From positions 62,001 to 126,000 of the forward strand of contig NZ_NNBK01000017.1 in the NCBI RefSeq assembly GCF_002803075.1: a stretch of 64,000 nt of DNA. The letters run 5' to 3'. The notes under the pieces were generated by a model. That model was not told where the DNA came from, searched no databases, and saw only the letters and a list, made by a program, of their open reading frames with translations. How positions within the stretch are numbered: position 1 is the first letter of the stretch; each line of letters starts with the position of its first letter. Of the stretch, positions 8,543-15,829 are shown one piece after another. The translations under genes and the position numbers were made by a program. The stretch is from Streptomyces sp. CB01373 (GTDB taxonomy: Bacteria; Actinomycetota; Actinomycetes; Streptomycetales; Streptomycetaceae).

Positions 8543-9346
8543 TCACAGGTCTGCCGTGCGGTCGGGGACGTAGGTCTGAAGATCGCGCGGCGGCCGCTCG
8601 TAGCCGGTCGGCGCCGGCCGCTCGGGCAGCCGCAGCGCCGTCGGTGAGACCTCGTGGTACGGCATGGTGCTGAGCAGATGGGCGATCATGTTCAGCCGGG
8701 CGCGGCGCTTGTCGTCGCTCTCCACGACGTACCACGGGGCCTCGGAGATGTCCGTGTGCACCATCATCTCGTCCTTGGCCCGCGAGTACGCCTCCCAGTG
8801 CGTGATGGACTCCAGATCCATCGGCGACAGCTTCCAGTGTCGCAGCGGGTCCTCCAGACGGCGCTGGAAACGTTCCTGCTGGACGGCGTCGCTCACCGAG
8901 AACCAGTACTTGCGCAGCAGGACCCCGTCCTCCACCAGCATGCGCTCGAAGATGGGGCACTGGCGCAGGAACCTCTGGTGCTCCTCCTTGGTGCAGAAGC
9001 CCATCACATGCTCGACCCCGGCCCGGTTGTACCAGGACCGGTCGAACAGCACGATCTCCCCGGCGGCCGGCAACTGCTCGACGTACCGCTGGAAGTACCA
9101 CTGGGTGCGCTGGCGCTCGGTCGGCGCGGGCAGCGCCACGATCCGGGCGATGCGCGGGTTGAGGTGCTCGGTCACCCGCTTGATGGTGCCGCCCTTGCCG
9201 GCCGCGTCCCGCCCCTCGAACACCACGACCAGCCGGGCCCCGGTGGTCCGCACCCACTCCTGGAGCTTGACCAACTCCGTCTGAAGGCGCAGGAGTTCGC
9301 TCTCGTAGGTCTTGCGCGGCAGCGCCGCCCCGTTGTCGGCCTTCAC
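8543..9346 (-). CDS. ppk2: Polyphosphate kinase 2
   Basis: 267-residue class-I PPK2. Walker A is EGRDAAGKGG, the lid/Walker B region contains FDRSWYNRAGVEHVMGF, and conserved blocks LLRKYWFSVS and DPLRHWKLSPMD follow. PPK2 enzymes transfer phosphate between polyphosphate and nucleoside diphosphates, usually regenerating GTP or ATP from polyphosphate. The start is GTG (9344-9346). It sits 67 bp downstream of the phosphoribosyltransferase fusion gene on the same strand and ends 2 bp from the convergent universal stress gene. A polyphosphate energy reserve fits the neighbouring PPi-type phosphofructokinase. Confidence 0.95.
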   Translation of the reverse strand: MKADNGAALPRKTYESELLRLQTELVKLQEWVRTTGARLVVVFEGRDAAGKGGTIKRVTEHLNPRIARIVALPAPTERQRTQWYFQRYVEQLPAAGEIVLFDRSWYNRAGVEHVMGFCTKEEHQRFLRQCPIFERMLVEDGVLLRKYWFSVSDAVQQERFQRRLEDPLRHWKLSPMDLESITHWEAYSRAKDEMMVHTDISEAPWYVVESDDKRRARLNMIAHLLSTMPYHEVSPTALRLPERPAPTGYERPPRDLQTYVPDRTADL

Positions 9347-9413
9347 AGCAGGACACCGTACTTTCCGGCGGGCGTGGGCGCACCCGGGCGGCCGCGCGGA
9401 CGACGGGCGCCGC

Positions 9414-10763
9414 TCACGCCGACGTCAGGGGCCTCGCCGCCCCCTCCGGCCGGGCGTGATGGGCGGTGAACCAGTCCCTGGCCAGCTCCGCCGCCGTCTC
9501 CACCGTGTCCGGCGCGGAGAACAGGTCGGTGGCGCCGGGAACGGGGACGACGCGGTGGTCGCAGCACATCCAGTCCGCCGCGAGCCGGTTGAGGCCGAGG
9601 AGCCGTGTGTCCTGGGCGCCGACGACGAACAGGCAGGGGGCGTGCACCCGGGCCAGCGCCGAGGGCTGGGCCAGGTCGGGGCGGCCGCCGAGGCAGACCA
9701 CGGCACGGATGTCGTCGCCCGCCGCGGCCTCCACCGCCGCGCCGGCGCCCGTACCGGCCGCGCAGTGACTGACGGGCAGGCCGGTCTCGCGGCGCAGCCA
9801 GTCGGTGGCGGCCCGCAGCCGCCGGGCCAGCAGCACGATGTCGAAGGCGTTGTGCGGGGTGCGTTCCTCGTCCTCGGTGAGCAGGTCGATCAGCAGCGTG
9901 CCCAGGCCCGCCCGGCGCAGGACGGCGGCGACGCGCTGGTGCGGCGGGCGGTGCCGGCCGCTGCCACCGCTGAGGGCGTAGGCCACCGCCACCGGCGGCG
10001 TGGGCGGCAGGGCGAGCCGGGCGGCCAGGCGCACCGGACCGGCCGGCACCTCCACCTCCTGGTCCGGCGAGGGGGCTGCCGAGGGAGGCTCGGGGAGCGG
10101 TCCGGCGGCGTTCGTGGCGATCGCGGTGGCCGGCCGGGTCTCGGCGAGCAGCGTGGCGACCTCGGCGTCGGTGACGCGCCCGAAGTCCGTGTACCAGGCG
10201 CCGGCCGAACCGAGGTGGCGCAGCGGCTGGAGGCAGACGACCCGGTCGGCCACCGTGCGCAGATGCGGCAGTGCCGCCTCCGGTCCGACCGGGACCGCGA
10301 GGACCACCTGCCCGGCGCCGCGGGTCCGGGCCACCCGGCAGGCGGCCTCCGCGGCGGCGCCGGTCGACAGCGAGTCGTCCACGACGAGCGCGGTCCGCCC
10401 GGCCACGGGCAGCGGCGGGCGTTCGTCGCGCAAGTGCCGCAGCCGGCGCTCCAGTTCGGCGCGCTCGGCGCGTTCGACGGTTTCCCGCCCGGCGGGATCG
10501 AGGCCGCTCTCGCTCAGGACGGCCCGGTCGATGACGCGTACGCCGTTCTCACCGAGGGCGCCGAATCCGAGGTCCGGCTGCCAGGGCACGCGCAGCTTGC
10601 GCACCACGGCCAGGTCGAGCGGGGCGCCCAGGTGCCGGGCCACCTCGAAGGCCACCGGGACGCCGCCCCTTGGCACTGCGAGCACCACCACGTCCTCGTC
10701 CCGCAGGAACTCCAGGCACCGGGCCAGGCGCCGTCCGGCGTCCGCGCGGTTCTCGTAGCGCAT
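9414..10763 (-). CDS. Phosphoribosyltransferase fused to alpha/beta hydrolase (Rv0571c-like)
   Basis: 449 residues. The N-terminal ~210 form a type-I phosphoribosyltransferase-like domain with the PRPP loop ALVVDDSLSTGAAAE. The C-terminal ~210 are a dienelactone-hydrolase-type alpha/beta hydrolase (ALSGGSGRHRPPHQRVA, then LFVVGAQDTRLLGLN). In the hydrolase nucleophile region the sequence is HCAAGTGAGAAVEAA, not a clear GxSxG, so activity is uncertain. The same two-domain order occurs in mycobacterial Rv0571c, a DosR regulon member of unknown function. The ATG at 10763 follows GAGGAGGTGGCGGCGC. It leads a probable two-gene operon with ppk2. Confidence 0.88.
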   Translation of the reverse strand: MRYENRADAGRRLARCLEFLRDEDVVVLAVPRGGVPVAFEVARHLGAPLDLAVVRKLRVPWQPDLGFGALGENGVRVIDRAVLSESGLDPAGRETVERAERAELERRLRHLRDERPPLPVAGRTALVVDDSLSTGAAAEAACRVARTRGAGQVVLAVPVGPEAALPHLRTVADRVVCLQPLRHLGSAGAWYTDFGRVTDAEVATLLAETRPATAIATNAAGPLPEPPSAAPSPDQEVEVPAGPVRLAARLALPPTPPVAVAYALSGGSGRHRPPHQRVAAVLRRAGLGTLLIDLLTEDEERTPHNAFDIVLLARRLRAATDWLRRETGLPVSHCAAGTGAGAAVEAAAGDDIRAVVCLGGRPDLAQPSALARVHAPCLFVVGAQDTRLLGLNRLAADWMCCDHRVVPVPGATDLFSAPDTVETAAELARDWFTAHHARPEGAARPLTSA

Positions 10764-10878
10764 GCGCCGCCACCTCCTCGTACGTGGTTCCGGCGGCGCG
10801 GCGGCAAACCGCCTCGAATCCATTCCAACGCTTCCGGCGTGCGCCCGCCTCCGGGGCGGGTCGCGCCGTCCTGGCGGG

Positions 10879-11366
10879 TCAGCTCGTCGTCCGGTCCCGG
10901 CGCGGGCCGACGAGGTCCCAGTCCGCGCCCCACAGTTCGTAGCGGCGCCGGTCCAGCCGCCGGCGGACCAGAGCCGTCGTCCCGTGGGCCGGCCCGCCGA
11001 AGGCGAGCGCCGCCGCGGTGCCGAACGGGGCGGCCTGCGCGGTCACCTCCGACGGGCCGGGCGGCTCGGCGGAGGCGGCCAGGAAGCCCCGGCCGTCCTG
11101 CCGGACGGTGACCGCCGCGCCGGCGGGCAGGTCCGTGCTCACCATGGCCTGCCCGGTGCGGGTGGTGCCGTCGGGGCCGGTCCGGCGGACCTTCGCCGGT
11201 GCCCGGCAGGTCGCGTCACCCGTCGACGCGGTCTCCGGGGCGGACGTGAGCAGCACGGCCCGCACCGGCTGCCGGTCGGCGCGCTGCCGGCGAACTCCTG
11301 GCCCGCAGCGCGCCCCGCCGCCGTACCGGCGACCACACCGCCGACCACGATGTTCTCGGCGTGTGT
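10879..11366 (-). pseudogene. Remnant of an Rv1733c-family membrane protein
   Basis: From about 11263 down to 10879 one frame with strong codon bias encodes VRAVLLTSAPETAS ... VRRRLDRRRYELWGADW and DLVGPRRDRTTS, the conserved C-terminal part of the Streptomyces Rv1733c family (large loop, second membrane helix, LDRRRY-x-W ending). Immediately upstream, similarity continues in another frame (VVGGVVAGTAAGRAAGQEF, about 11295-11350), so a frameshift lies near 11285-11300. The usual N-terminal arginine-rich segment and first membrane helix are absent because the STAS gene ends at 11368. It reads as a truncated, frameshifted gene; translation of the 128-codon 3' part from GTG 11265 cannot be excluded. 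Confidence 0.65.
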
Positions 11367-11367
11367 G

Positions 11368-11766
11368 TCATCCCGGTCCCGCGGCGACCACCCCCTGCGG
11401 GGGGACCGGCCCGGCGCCCGGGGACTCCCCGAACTCCGGCAGCACCTGGAAGACACCGGTCAGGCCGGTGTGCCGCAGGATCCGCCGGAAGGACGAACTG
11501 CCGCTGACCAGCCGCAGCCGGCCGCCGCGTGCCGTGACACGGTTGCGGACCCGGCACAGCAGACCGAGCCCGGCGCAGTCGATGAAAGGCACCGGCCGCA
11601 GGTCGAGCACCAGGTCCGGCCGGGGCCCGTCGGTCAGCGTGTCGAGACGCGCGGCGAGGGACAGCCTCGTGACCAGGTCGACGTCGCCGTTCAGTGTCAC
11701 GACGGTCGTGGCGCCGACCGTGCGTTCCGCATGGCTGTCGGCGGGTCCGGTGGGACGTTCGGACAT
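11368..11766 (-). CDS. STAS-domain anti-sigma factor antagonist with Cys at the usual Ser position
   Basis: 132 residues (ATG at 11766). The core is a single STAS domain: TTVVTLNGDVDL, then LVLDLRPVPFIDCAGLGLL and RLRLVSGSSSFRRILRHTGL. Canonical SpoIIAA-type antagonists carry a phosphorylatable Ser in D-S-x-G; here the motif is DCAGLG, so regulation by an anti-sigma kinase would differ or be lost. A proline/glycine-rich tail of about 20 residues follows. A TTG at 11778 is an alternative start. Its 3' end abuts the decayed Rv1733c-type gene. Confidence 0.85.
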   Translation of the reverse strand: MSERPTGPADSHAERTVGATTVVTLNGDVDLVTRLSLAARLDTLTDGPRPDLVLDLRPVPFIDCAGLGLLCRVRNRVTARGGRLRLVSGSSSFRRILRHTGLTGVFQVLPEFGESPGAGPVPPQGVVAAGPG

Positions 11767-11802
11767 GCCGCCAGCCAAGCCGGTCCGGCCGGGTGCGCGG
11801 AA

Positions 11803-11900
11803 GGGCCGTTCGGCCCCCTCGGGGGCGGCGGAGGAACCCGTGGGCGCCCCTGCACCGCGGGTACGCGCCCCCGTGGGCGGCCGATGGGGCCGACCGGCCC
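11803..11900. promoter_or_regulatory. Two DosR-box-like inverted repeats between divergent STAS and dehydrogenase genes
   Basis: GGGCCGTTCGGCCC (11803-11816) and GGGCCGACCGGCCC (11887-11900) fit the same GGGNC-N4-GGCCC pattern as the pair at 5417-5450; centres are 84 bp apart. The 362-bp interval 11767-12128 carries no convincing gene; its remaining part has several short CCGACCG(A) iterations near 12014-12066. Regulatory role is inferred from recurrence upstream of stress genes. Confidence 0.4.
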
Positions 11901-12128
11901 ATGCGGAACCCCCGGTCGTCGGAGAAGCTGAAGACGTTGGCGGTCCCGGTCAGGGTTCCGGTGCCGCGCCGAGCGCGGTCCGCGCCCACCGGCCGCGGAC
12001 CGCGGGCTCCCGGCCGACCGATCAAGAAGGCCGACCGACCGGGAAGACGATCCGACCGGGAAGGCCGTTCGATGGGCCGTCCGTCCGTGAAGGCCACCGG
12101 TCCCGGAGCGAAGAGGGTGAGGTTCGGC

Positions 12129-13199
12129 ATGAAAGGCTACGTCTTCCACGGCCCCGGGCAGTCCGCCTGGGACGAGGTCCCCGACCCGGACCTCGACGAG
12201 GCCACCGACGCCGTGGTCCGCGTCGACGCCGTGACCATCTGCGGGACCGACCTGCACATCCTCAGGGGCGACGTGCCCGAGGTCCGCCCCGGCACGGTGC
12301 TGGGGCACGAGGCCGTCGGCGAGATCGTCGAGGTCGGCGCCGAGGTGGGCAGCGTACGACCCGGCGACCGCGTCCTCGTCTCCTGCGTCACCGCCTGCGG
12401 CCGGTGCCGCTTCTGCCGCGAGGCCATGTACAGCCAGTGCCGCGGCGGCGGGGGCTGGATCCTGGGCCACCTGGTCGACGGCACCCAGGCGGAGTTCGTC
12501 CGGGTGCCCTTCGCGGACCTCTCCGTCCATCCGCTGCCCGCCGCGGTGACCGACGCGGACGCCGTGCTGCTGGCCGACGTCTTCCCCACCGCCTACGAGG
12601 TCGGAGTGCTCAACGGGCGGGTACGCCCCGGGGACACCGTGGTCGTGGTCGGCGCCGGACCCGTCGGACTCGCGGCGATCGCCACCGCCCGGCTGTTCGC
12701 GCCCGAGCGGATCATCGTGGTGGACCTGGCGGCCGCCCGTCTGGAGGCCGCCCGCAAGCTCGGCGCCGAGGCCGTCGCCGACGCGCGCGAGGCCCCCGAG
12801 CAACTGGTCGAGGACCTCACCGGAGGCCTCGGCGCCGACGTGGCCGTCGAGGCGGTGGGCGTACCGGAGACCTTCGAGCTGTGCACGCGGATGGTGCGGC
12901 CCGGAGGACACGTGGCCAACGTCGGAGTCCACGGCAAGCCCGCCACCCTGCACCTGGAAGACCTGTGGAGCAGGAACGTCACCATCACCACGGGCCTGGT
13001 CGACACCCGCTCCACGCCGACCCTGCTGCGGATGGCGGCGGCCGGCCGGCTGCCCACCTCCCAGCTCGTCACGCACACGTTCCCGATGGAGCGCATGGAG
13101 GAGGCGTACGACGTCTTCGCCCACGCCGCCGAGACGGGGGCCCTGAAGGTCGTGCTCGGCGGCCCGCGGCGCGAGGTCGTCCCGGTGCCCGCGGCCTGA
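12129..13199 (+). CDS. Zinc-dependent alcohol dehydrogenase, class-III-like
   Basis: 356-residue medium-chain zinc dehydrogenase. Catalytic zinc site: TICGTDLH and LGHEAVG; structural zinc cysteines: CVTACGRCRFCREAMYSQC; coenzyme fold: VVVGAGPVGLAAIATARL followed by an acidic VDL that favours NAD(H). It is only distantly related to the dehydrogenase at 6646 and belongs to the threonine/sorbitol/formaldehyde-type branch. The ATG at 12129 follows GAGGGTGAGG. It heads a plus-strand run of stress-type genes extending to 15623, though gaps of 80-160 bp suggest more than one transcript. Confidence 0.93.
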   Translation: MKGYVFHGPGQSAWDEVPDPDLDEATDAVVRVDAVTICGTDLHILRGDVPEVRPGTVLGHEAVGEIVEVGAEVGSVRPGDRVLVSCVTACGRCRFCREAMYSQCRGGGGWILGHLVDGTQAEFVRVPFADLSVHPLPAAVTDADAVLLADVFPTAYEVGVLNGRVRPGDTVVVVGAGPVGLAAIATARLFAPERIIVVDLAAARLEAARKLGAEAVADAREAPEQLVEDLTGGLGADVAVEAVGVPETFELCTRMVRPGGHVANVGVHGKPATLHLEDLWSRNVTITTGLVDTRSTPTLLRMAAAGRLPTSQLVTHTFPMERMEEAYDVFAHAAETGALKVVLGGPRREVVPVPAA

Positions 13200-13359
13200 C
13201 GGGCCGGACGACGTGACGAGCCGGACGATGCGATGGGCCGGACGACCGGCGTGTACGCGAGGGAGAGGTGCGGACGTGCGGGCGAGGCGCTGGAGACACC
13301 CAGGAGACGCGGTGCGGAACGGCCGCACGCGCTCCGCCAGGCGGAAAGACGGATGACTG

Positions 13360-13800
13360 ATGTATCGCAACGACGGGTTCCGTGAGCTCGGCCGGCAGGA
13401 GTGCCTTCGGTTGCTGGCCACGGTGCCGGTGGGCCGTATCGTCCACACGCGGCACGCCCTGCCCGCGGTGCTCCCGGTCAACTTCGCCCTGGACGGCGAC
13501 GGCGCGGTGCTGCTGTGCACCTCGGCCACCTCCGAACTGGTCCGCGCGATCGACGGCGCGGTGGTCGCCTTCGAGGCCGACGAGGTGGACGCGGTCGCGC
13601 ACTCCGGCTGGAGCGTCGTCGTCACCGGCCCCGCCTCGGCGGTCGCCGACCCGGCCGAGCACCGGCGCCTGCTCCACGGTGGTCCGCGTTCCTGGGTGCC
13701 CTCGCCTCAGGTGGTGTTCGTCCGTATCGAACCGGAACTGGTCACGGGCCGTGAACTCGTCGGCGGACGCAGCATGTACGGCCTGGACTCCGTCGTCTGA
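13360..13800 (+). CDS. Pyridoxamine 5'-phosphate oxidase-family flavin-binding protein
   Basis: 146 residues with the split-barrel flavin/F420-binding fold of the PPOX family: ECLRLLATVPVGRIVHT, then LPAVLPVNFALDGD, SATSELVRAIDGAVVAFEAD and SGWSVVVTGPASAV. The pattern is of small NimA-like or DUF-type PPOX proteins that reduce or bind flavin-linked substrates, not classical PdxH. A related small protein (Rv3129) is in the mycobacterial DosR regulon. The ATG at 13360 has only a weak upstream GGAAAGACGGA site. The preceding 160 bp have repeated GGGCCGGACGA units. Confidence 0.87.
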   Translation: MYRNDGFRELGRQECLRLLATVPVGRIVHTRHALPAVLPVNFALDGDGAVLLCTSATSELVRAIDGAVVAFEADEVDAVAHSGWSVVVTGPASAVADPAEHRRLLHGGPRSWVPSPQVVFVRIEPELVTGRELVGGRSMYGLDSVV

Positions 13801-13877
13801 CCCTCGAGTGATCCTCGACCCGCCCCCTCGTCAGCCCCTTGTCAGCTCTCTCCTCTTCGAGCCCGCCGGAGGACGCC

Positions 13878-14618
13878 ATGCAGGGTTCCCAGTACACCGT
13901 CGGCGACGTCATGACCCCGACCGTCGTCGCCCTGGCCGGTGGAGCGATGTTCAAGGAGATCGTGCGGACCATGGAGGAGTGGGGCGTCAGCGCGATGCCC
14001 GTGCTGGACGGCCGGGGCCGGGTGCTCGGCGTCGTCTCCGAGGCCGATCTGCTGCGCAAGGAGGAGCTGCGCGAGGACGACCCGGACCTGCCCGGCGGGC
14101 CGCCTGGGCCCGTGGCCGGGCCGGGCTCGGCCAAGGCCCGGGCCGTGACCGCCGAGGAGCTGATGAACACCCCGGCCGTCACCGTCCACCCCGCCGCCAC
14201 CCTGGGCCGGGCCGCCCGCCTCATGGCCCGGCACGGCGTCAAGCGCCTCCCGGTCGTCGGCGACGACGGCGTGCTCGTCGGTATCGTCAGCCGCTCCGAC
14301 CTGCTCAAGGTGTTCCTCCGCGGCGACGAGGACATCGCCGCGGACGTGCGCCGTCAGATCGTCGCCGCCGGTTTTCTGACGGACTCGGTGGGCGTGGCGG
14401 TGCGCGAGGGCGTGGTCACCCTGACCGGCCGGCTCCCGGACGCCTCCCTGATCCCGCTCGTCGTCCGCCTGACGCGCACCGTCGGCGGTGTGGTGGACGT
14501 GCGGTGCGACGACCTCACGGGACCACGCCGCCGCCCCCTCCTGGAACCCGATCTGGCCCATGAGCAGCCGTCGTCCCGCGCCACGGGGACGGGAACGGGG
14601 ACCGGACCCGAGACCTGA
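13878..14618 (+). CDS. CBS-domain pair with C-terminal BON domain
   Basis: 246 residues. CBS1 (about 5-62: VGDVMTPTVVAL, AMPVLDGRGRVLGVVSEADLL), a Gly/Pro linker, CBS2 (about 92-150: MNTPAVTVHPAATL, VKRLPVVGDDGVLVGIVSRSDLL), then a BON domain (about 160-220: VAVREGVVTLTGRLPD). CBS pairs bind adenine nucleotides and the BON domain often contacts membranes or lipids. Such CBS-BON proteins are common beside Streptomyces universal stress genes, and a CBS protein (Rv2626c) is strongly induced in mycobacterial dormancy. The ATG at 13878 follows CCGGAGGACGCC. The tail has GTGTGTGTG (Gly-Thr) repeats. Confidence 0.92.
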   Translation: MQGSQYTVGDVMTPTVVALAGGAMFKEIVRTMEEWGVSAMPVLDGRGRVLGVVSEADLLRKEELREDDPDLPGGPPGPVAGPGSAKARAVTAEELMNTPAVTVHPAATLGRAARLMARHGVKRLPVVGDDGVLVGIVSRSDLLKVFLRGDEDIAADVRRQIVAAGFLTDSVGVAVREGVVTLTGRLPDASLIPLVVRLTRTVGGVVDVRCDDLTGPRRRPLLEPDLAHEQPSSRATGTGTGTGPET

Positions 14619-14625
14619 CGGCAGG

Positions 14626-14639
14626 GGACCGACCGGCCC
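14626..14639. promoter_or_regulatory. DosR-box-like inverted repeat upstream of a universal stress gene
   Basis: GGACCGACCGGCCC differs from the site at 11887-11900 by one base and shares its GACCGGCCC core; it lies about 110 bp before the start codon at 14748. The first half-site is GGACC rather than GGGNC, so the match is weaker than at the other sites. Confidence 0.35.
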
Positions 14640-14747
14640 CCTGAACGACCGGACCGCTCTCGCGCCGTGCCGTGCCGGATGCGACGGTGAAGGTGGCGGA
14701 CGCAGCCGCAGGAGGGCGGCAGCCCCCGGTGGAAGGCGGTGGGGTCG

Positions 14748-15623
14748 ATGGAACTGCCCCTGGTGGTGGGTGTCGACGGGTCGGACCCGAGCCTGACAGC
14801 GGTGGACTGGGCGGTGGGGGAGGCCGCCCGGTTCGGACTGCCGCTGCGCCTGGTGTACGCGTCCCTGTGGGAGCGGTACGAGGGCGCGATGCCGTCGGGG
14901 ACCGAGGGACGTCCCTCGGAGCAGGTGATGGCGGAGCACGTCGTCGCCTTTGCCGCGGAGCGCGCCCAGCGGCGCGACCCGGGGGTGAAGGTGTCCACGG
15001 AGGTCCTTCCGCAGGACGCGGTCACCGCCCTGCTCGGCGAGGCCGCCAACGCCTCCGTGCTGATCACCGGCTCTCGCGGGCGGGGACAGCTGAAGGGGCT
15101 GCTGCTGGGTTCGGTCGGCCTCGCCGTGGCGGCCCGGGCGCACTGCCCGGTGGTCGTGGTGCGCGGCGACCGTGCGGGCCTGGCCGGCACCCACGAGCGG
15201 ATCCTGCTCGCCGCCGGCGACGCCGACACCGGGCACGAGGCCGTGCGGTTCGCGTTCCGCGAGGCCGAGGTGCGCGGCTGCGTCCTCGACGTCGTACGTG
15301 CCTGGCGGCGTCCCGTGCACGAGGGCGTCGGCAACCCGGTGCTCGCCGACGAGCCGGCCCGGCGGCAGGAGGAGCATGCCGCCGCCGTCCTCGAGGAGCT
15401 GCTGCGCGAACCGGAGGTCGAACACCCGGCGGTACGAGTGCGCCCCGCGACGGTCGAAGGTCCGGCGCACCGGGTGCTCGTGGACCGGTCGGCCGCCGCC
15501 GACCTGGTGATCGTCGGGGTACGGCGCAGGGAGGGCCACTTCGGCCTCCAGCTCGGCCGGACGGCCCACACCCTCCTGCACCACGCGCACTGCCCGGTGG
15601 CCGTCGTACCGCAGCGGGTGTGA
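14748..15623 (+). CDS. Universal stress protein, two UspA domains
   Basis: 291 residues. Domain 1: MELPLVVGVDGSDPSL, YASLWERYEG, GSRGRGQLKGLLLGSVG, CPVVVVRGD. Domain 2: ERILLAAGDADTGHEAV, VRAWRRPVHEG, VGVRRREGHFGLQLGRTAH, CPVAVVPQRV. It parallels the protein at 7674-8540 along its whole length, indicating an intra-island duplication. The ATG at 14748 is favoured because alignment with that paralogue starts there; a GTG at 14739 is in frame. Confidence 0.93.
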   Translation: MELPLVVGVDGSDPSLTAVDWAVGEAARFGLPLRLVYASLWERYEGAMPSGTEGRPSEQVMAEHVVAFAAERAQRRDPGVKVSTEVLPQDAVTALLGEAANASVLITGSRGRGQLKGLLLGSVGLAVAARAHCPVVVVRGDRAGLAGTHERILLAAGDADTGHEAVRFAFREAEVRGCVLDVVRAWRRPVHEGVGNPVLADEPARRQEEHAAAVLEELLREPEVEHPAVRVRPATVEGPAHRVLVDRSAAADLVIVGVRRREGHFGLQLGRTAHTLLHHAHCPVAVVPQRV

Positions 15624-15750
15624 CCGCGCGGTGCCGGGCAGGCGCGCCCTGCGCGTCCTGCCGGGTGCGACGTGCGCTCCGGTGCTGCCCGACCGAACCA
15701 TGTTCCCGGCCCCCTCCCGGACCCTTCCTCCCCACCGCCGGAGGCCGGAA

Positions 15751-15803
15751 ATACCCCCGGGGGTACTCGTGCTACTGTCGGTGCGAGATACCCCCGGGGG
15801 TAA
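15751..15803. promoter_or_regulatory. Two CsoR/CstR-type palindromic operators flanking a promoter
   Basis: ATACCCCCGGGGGTA occurs at 15751-15765 and again at 15788-15802, centres 37 bp apart. Between them is a possible -10 box (TACTGT, 15773-15778). CsoR-family repressors bind GC-rich cores of the form TACCCCN(2-4)GGGGTA, so repressor bound at both copies would cover the promoter of the MBL-rhodanese gene. A third copy lies at the repressor gene (18415-18429). Confidence 0.85.
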
Positions 15804-15829
15804 TTCTTCGCTCAGGAAGGGAGCGCCCT

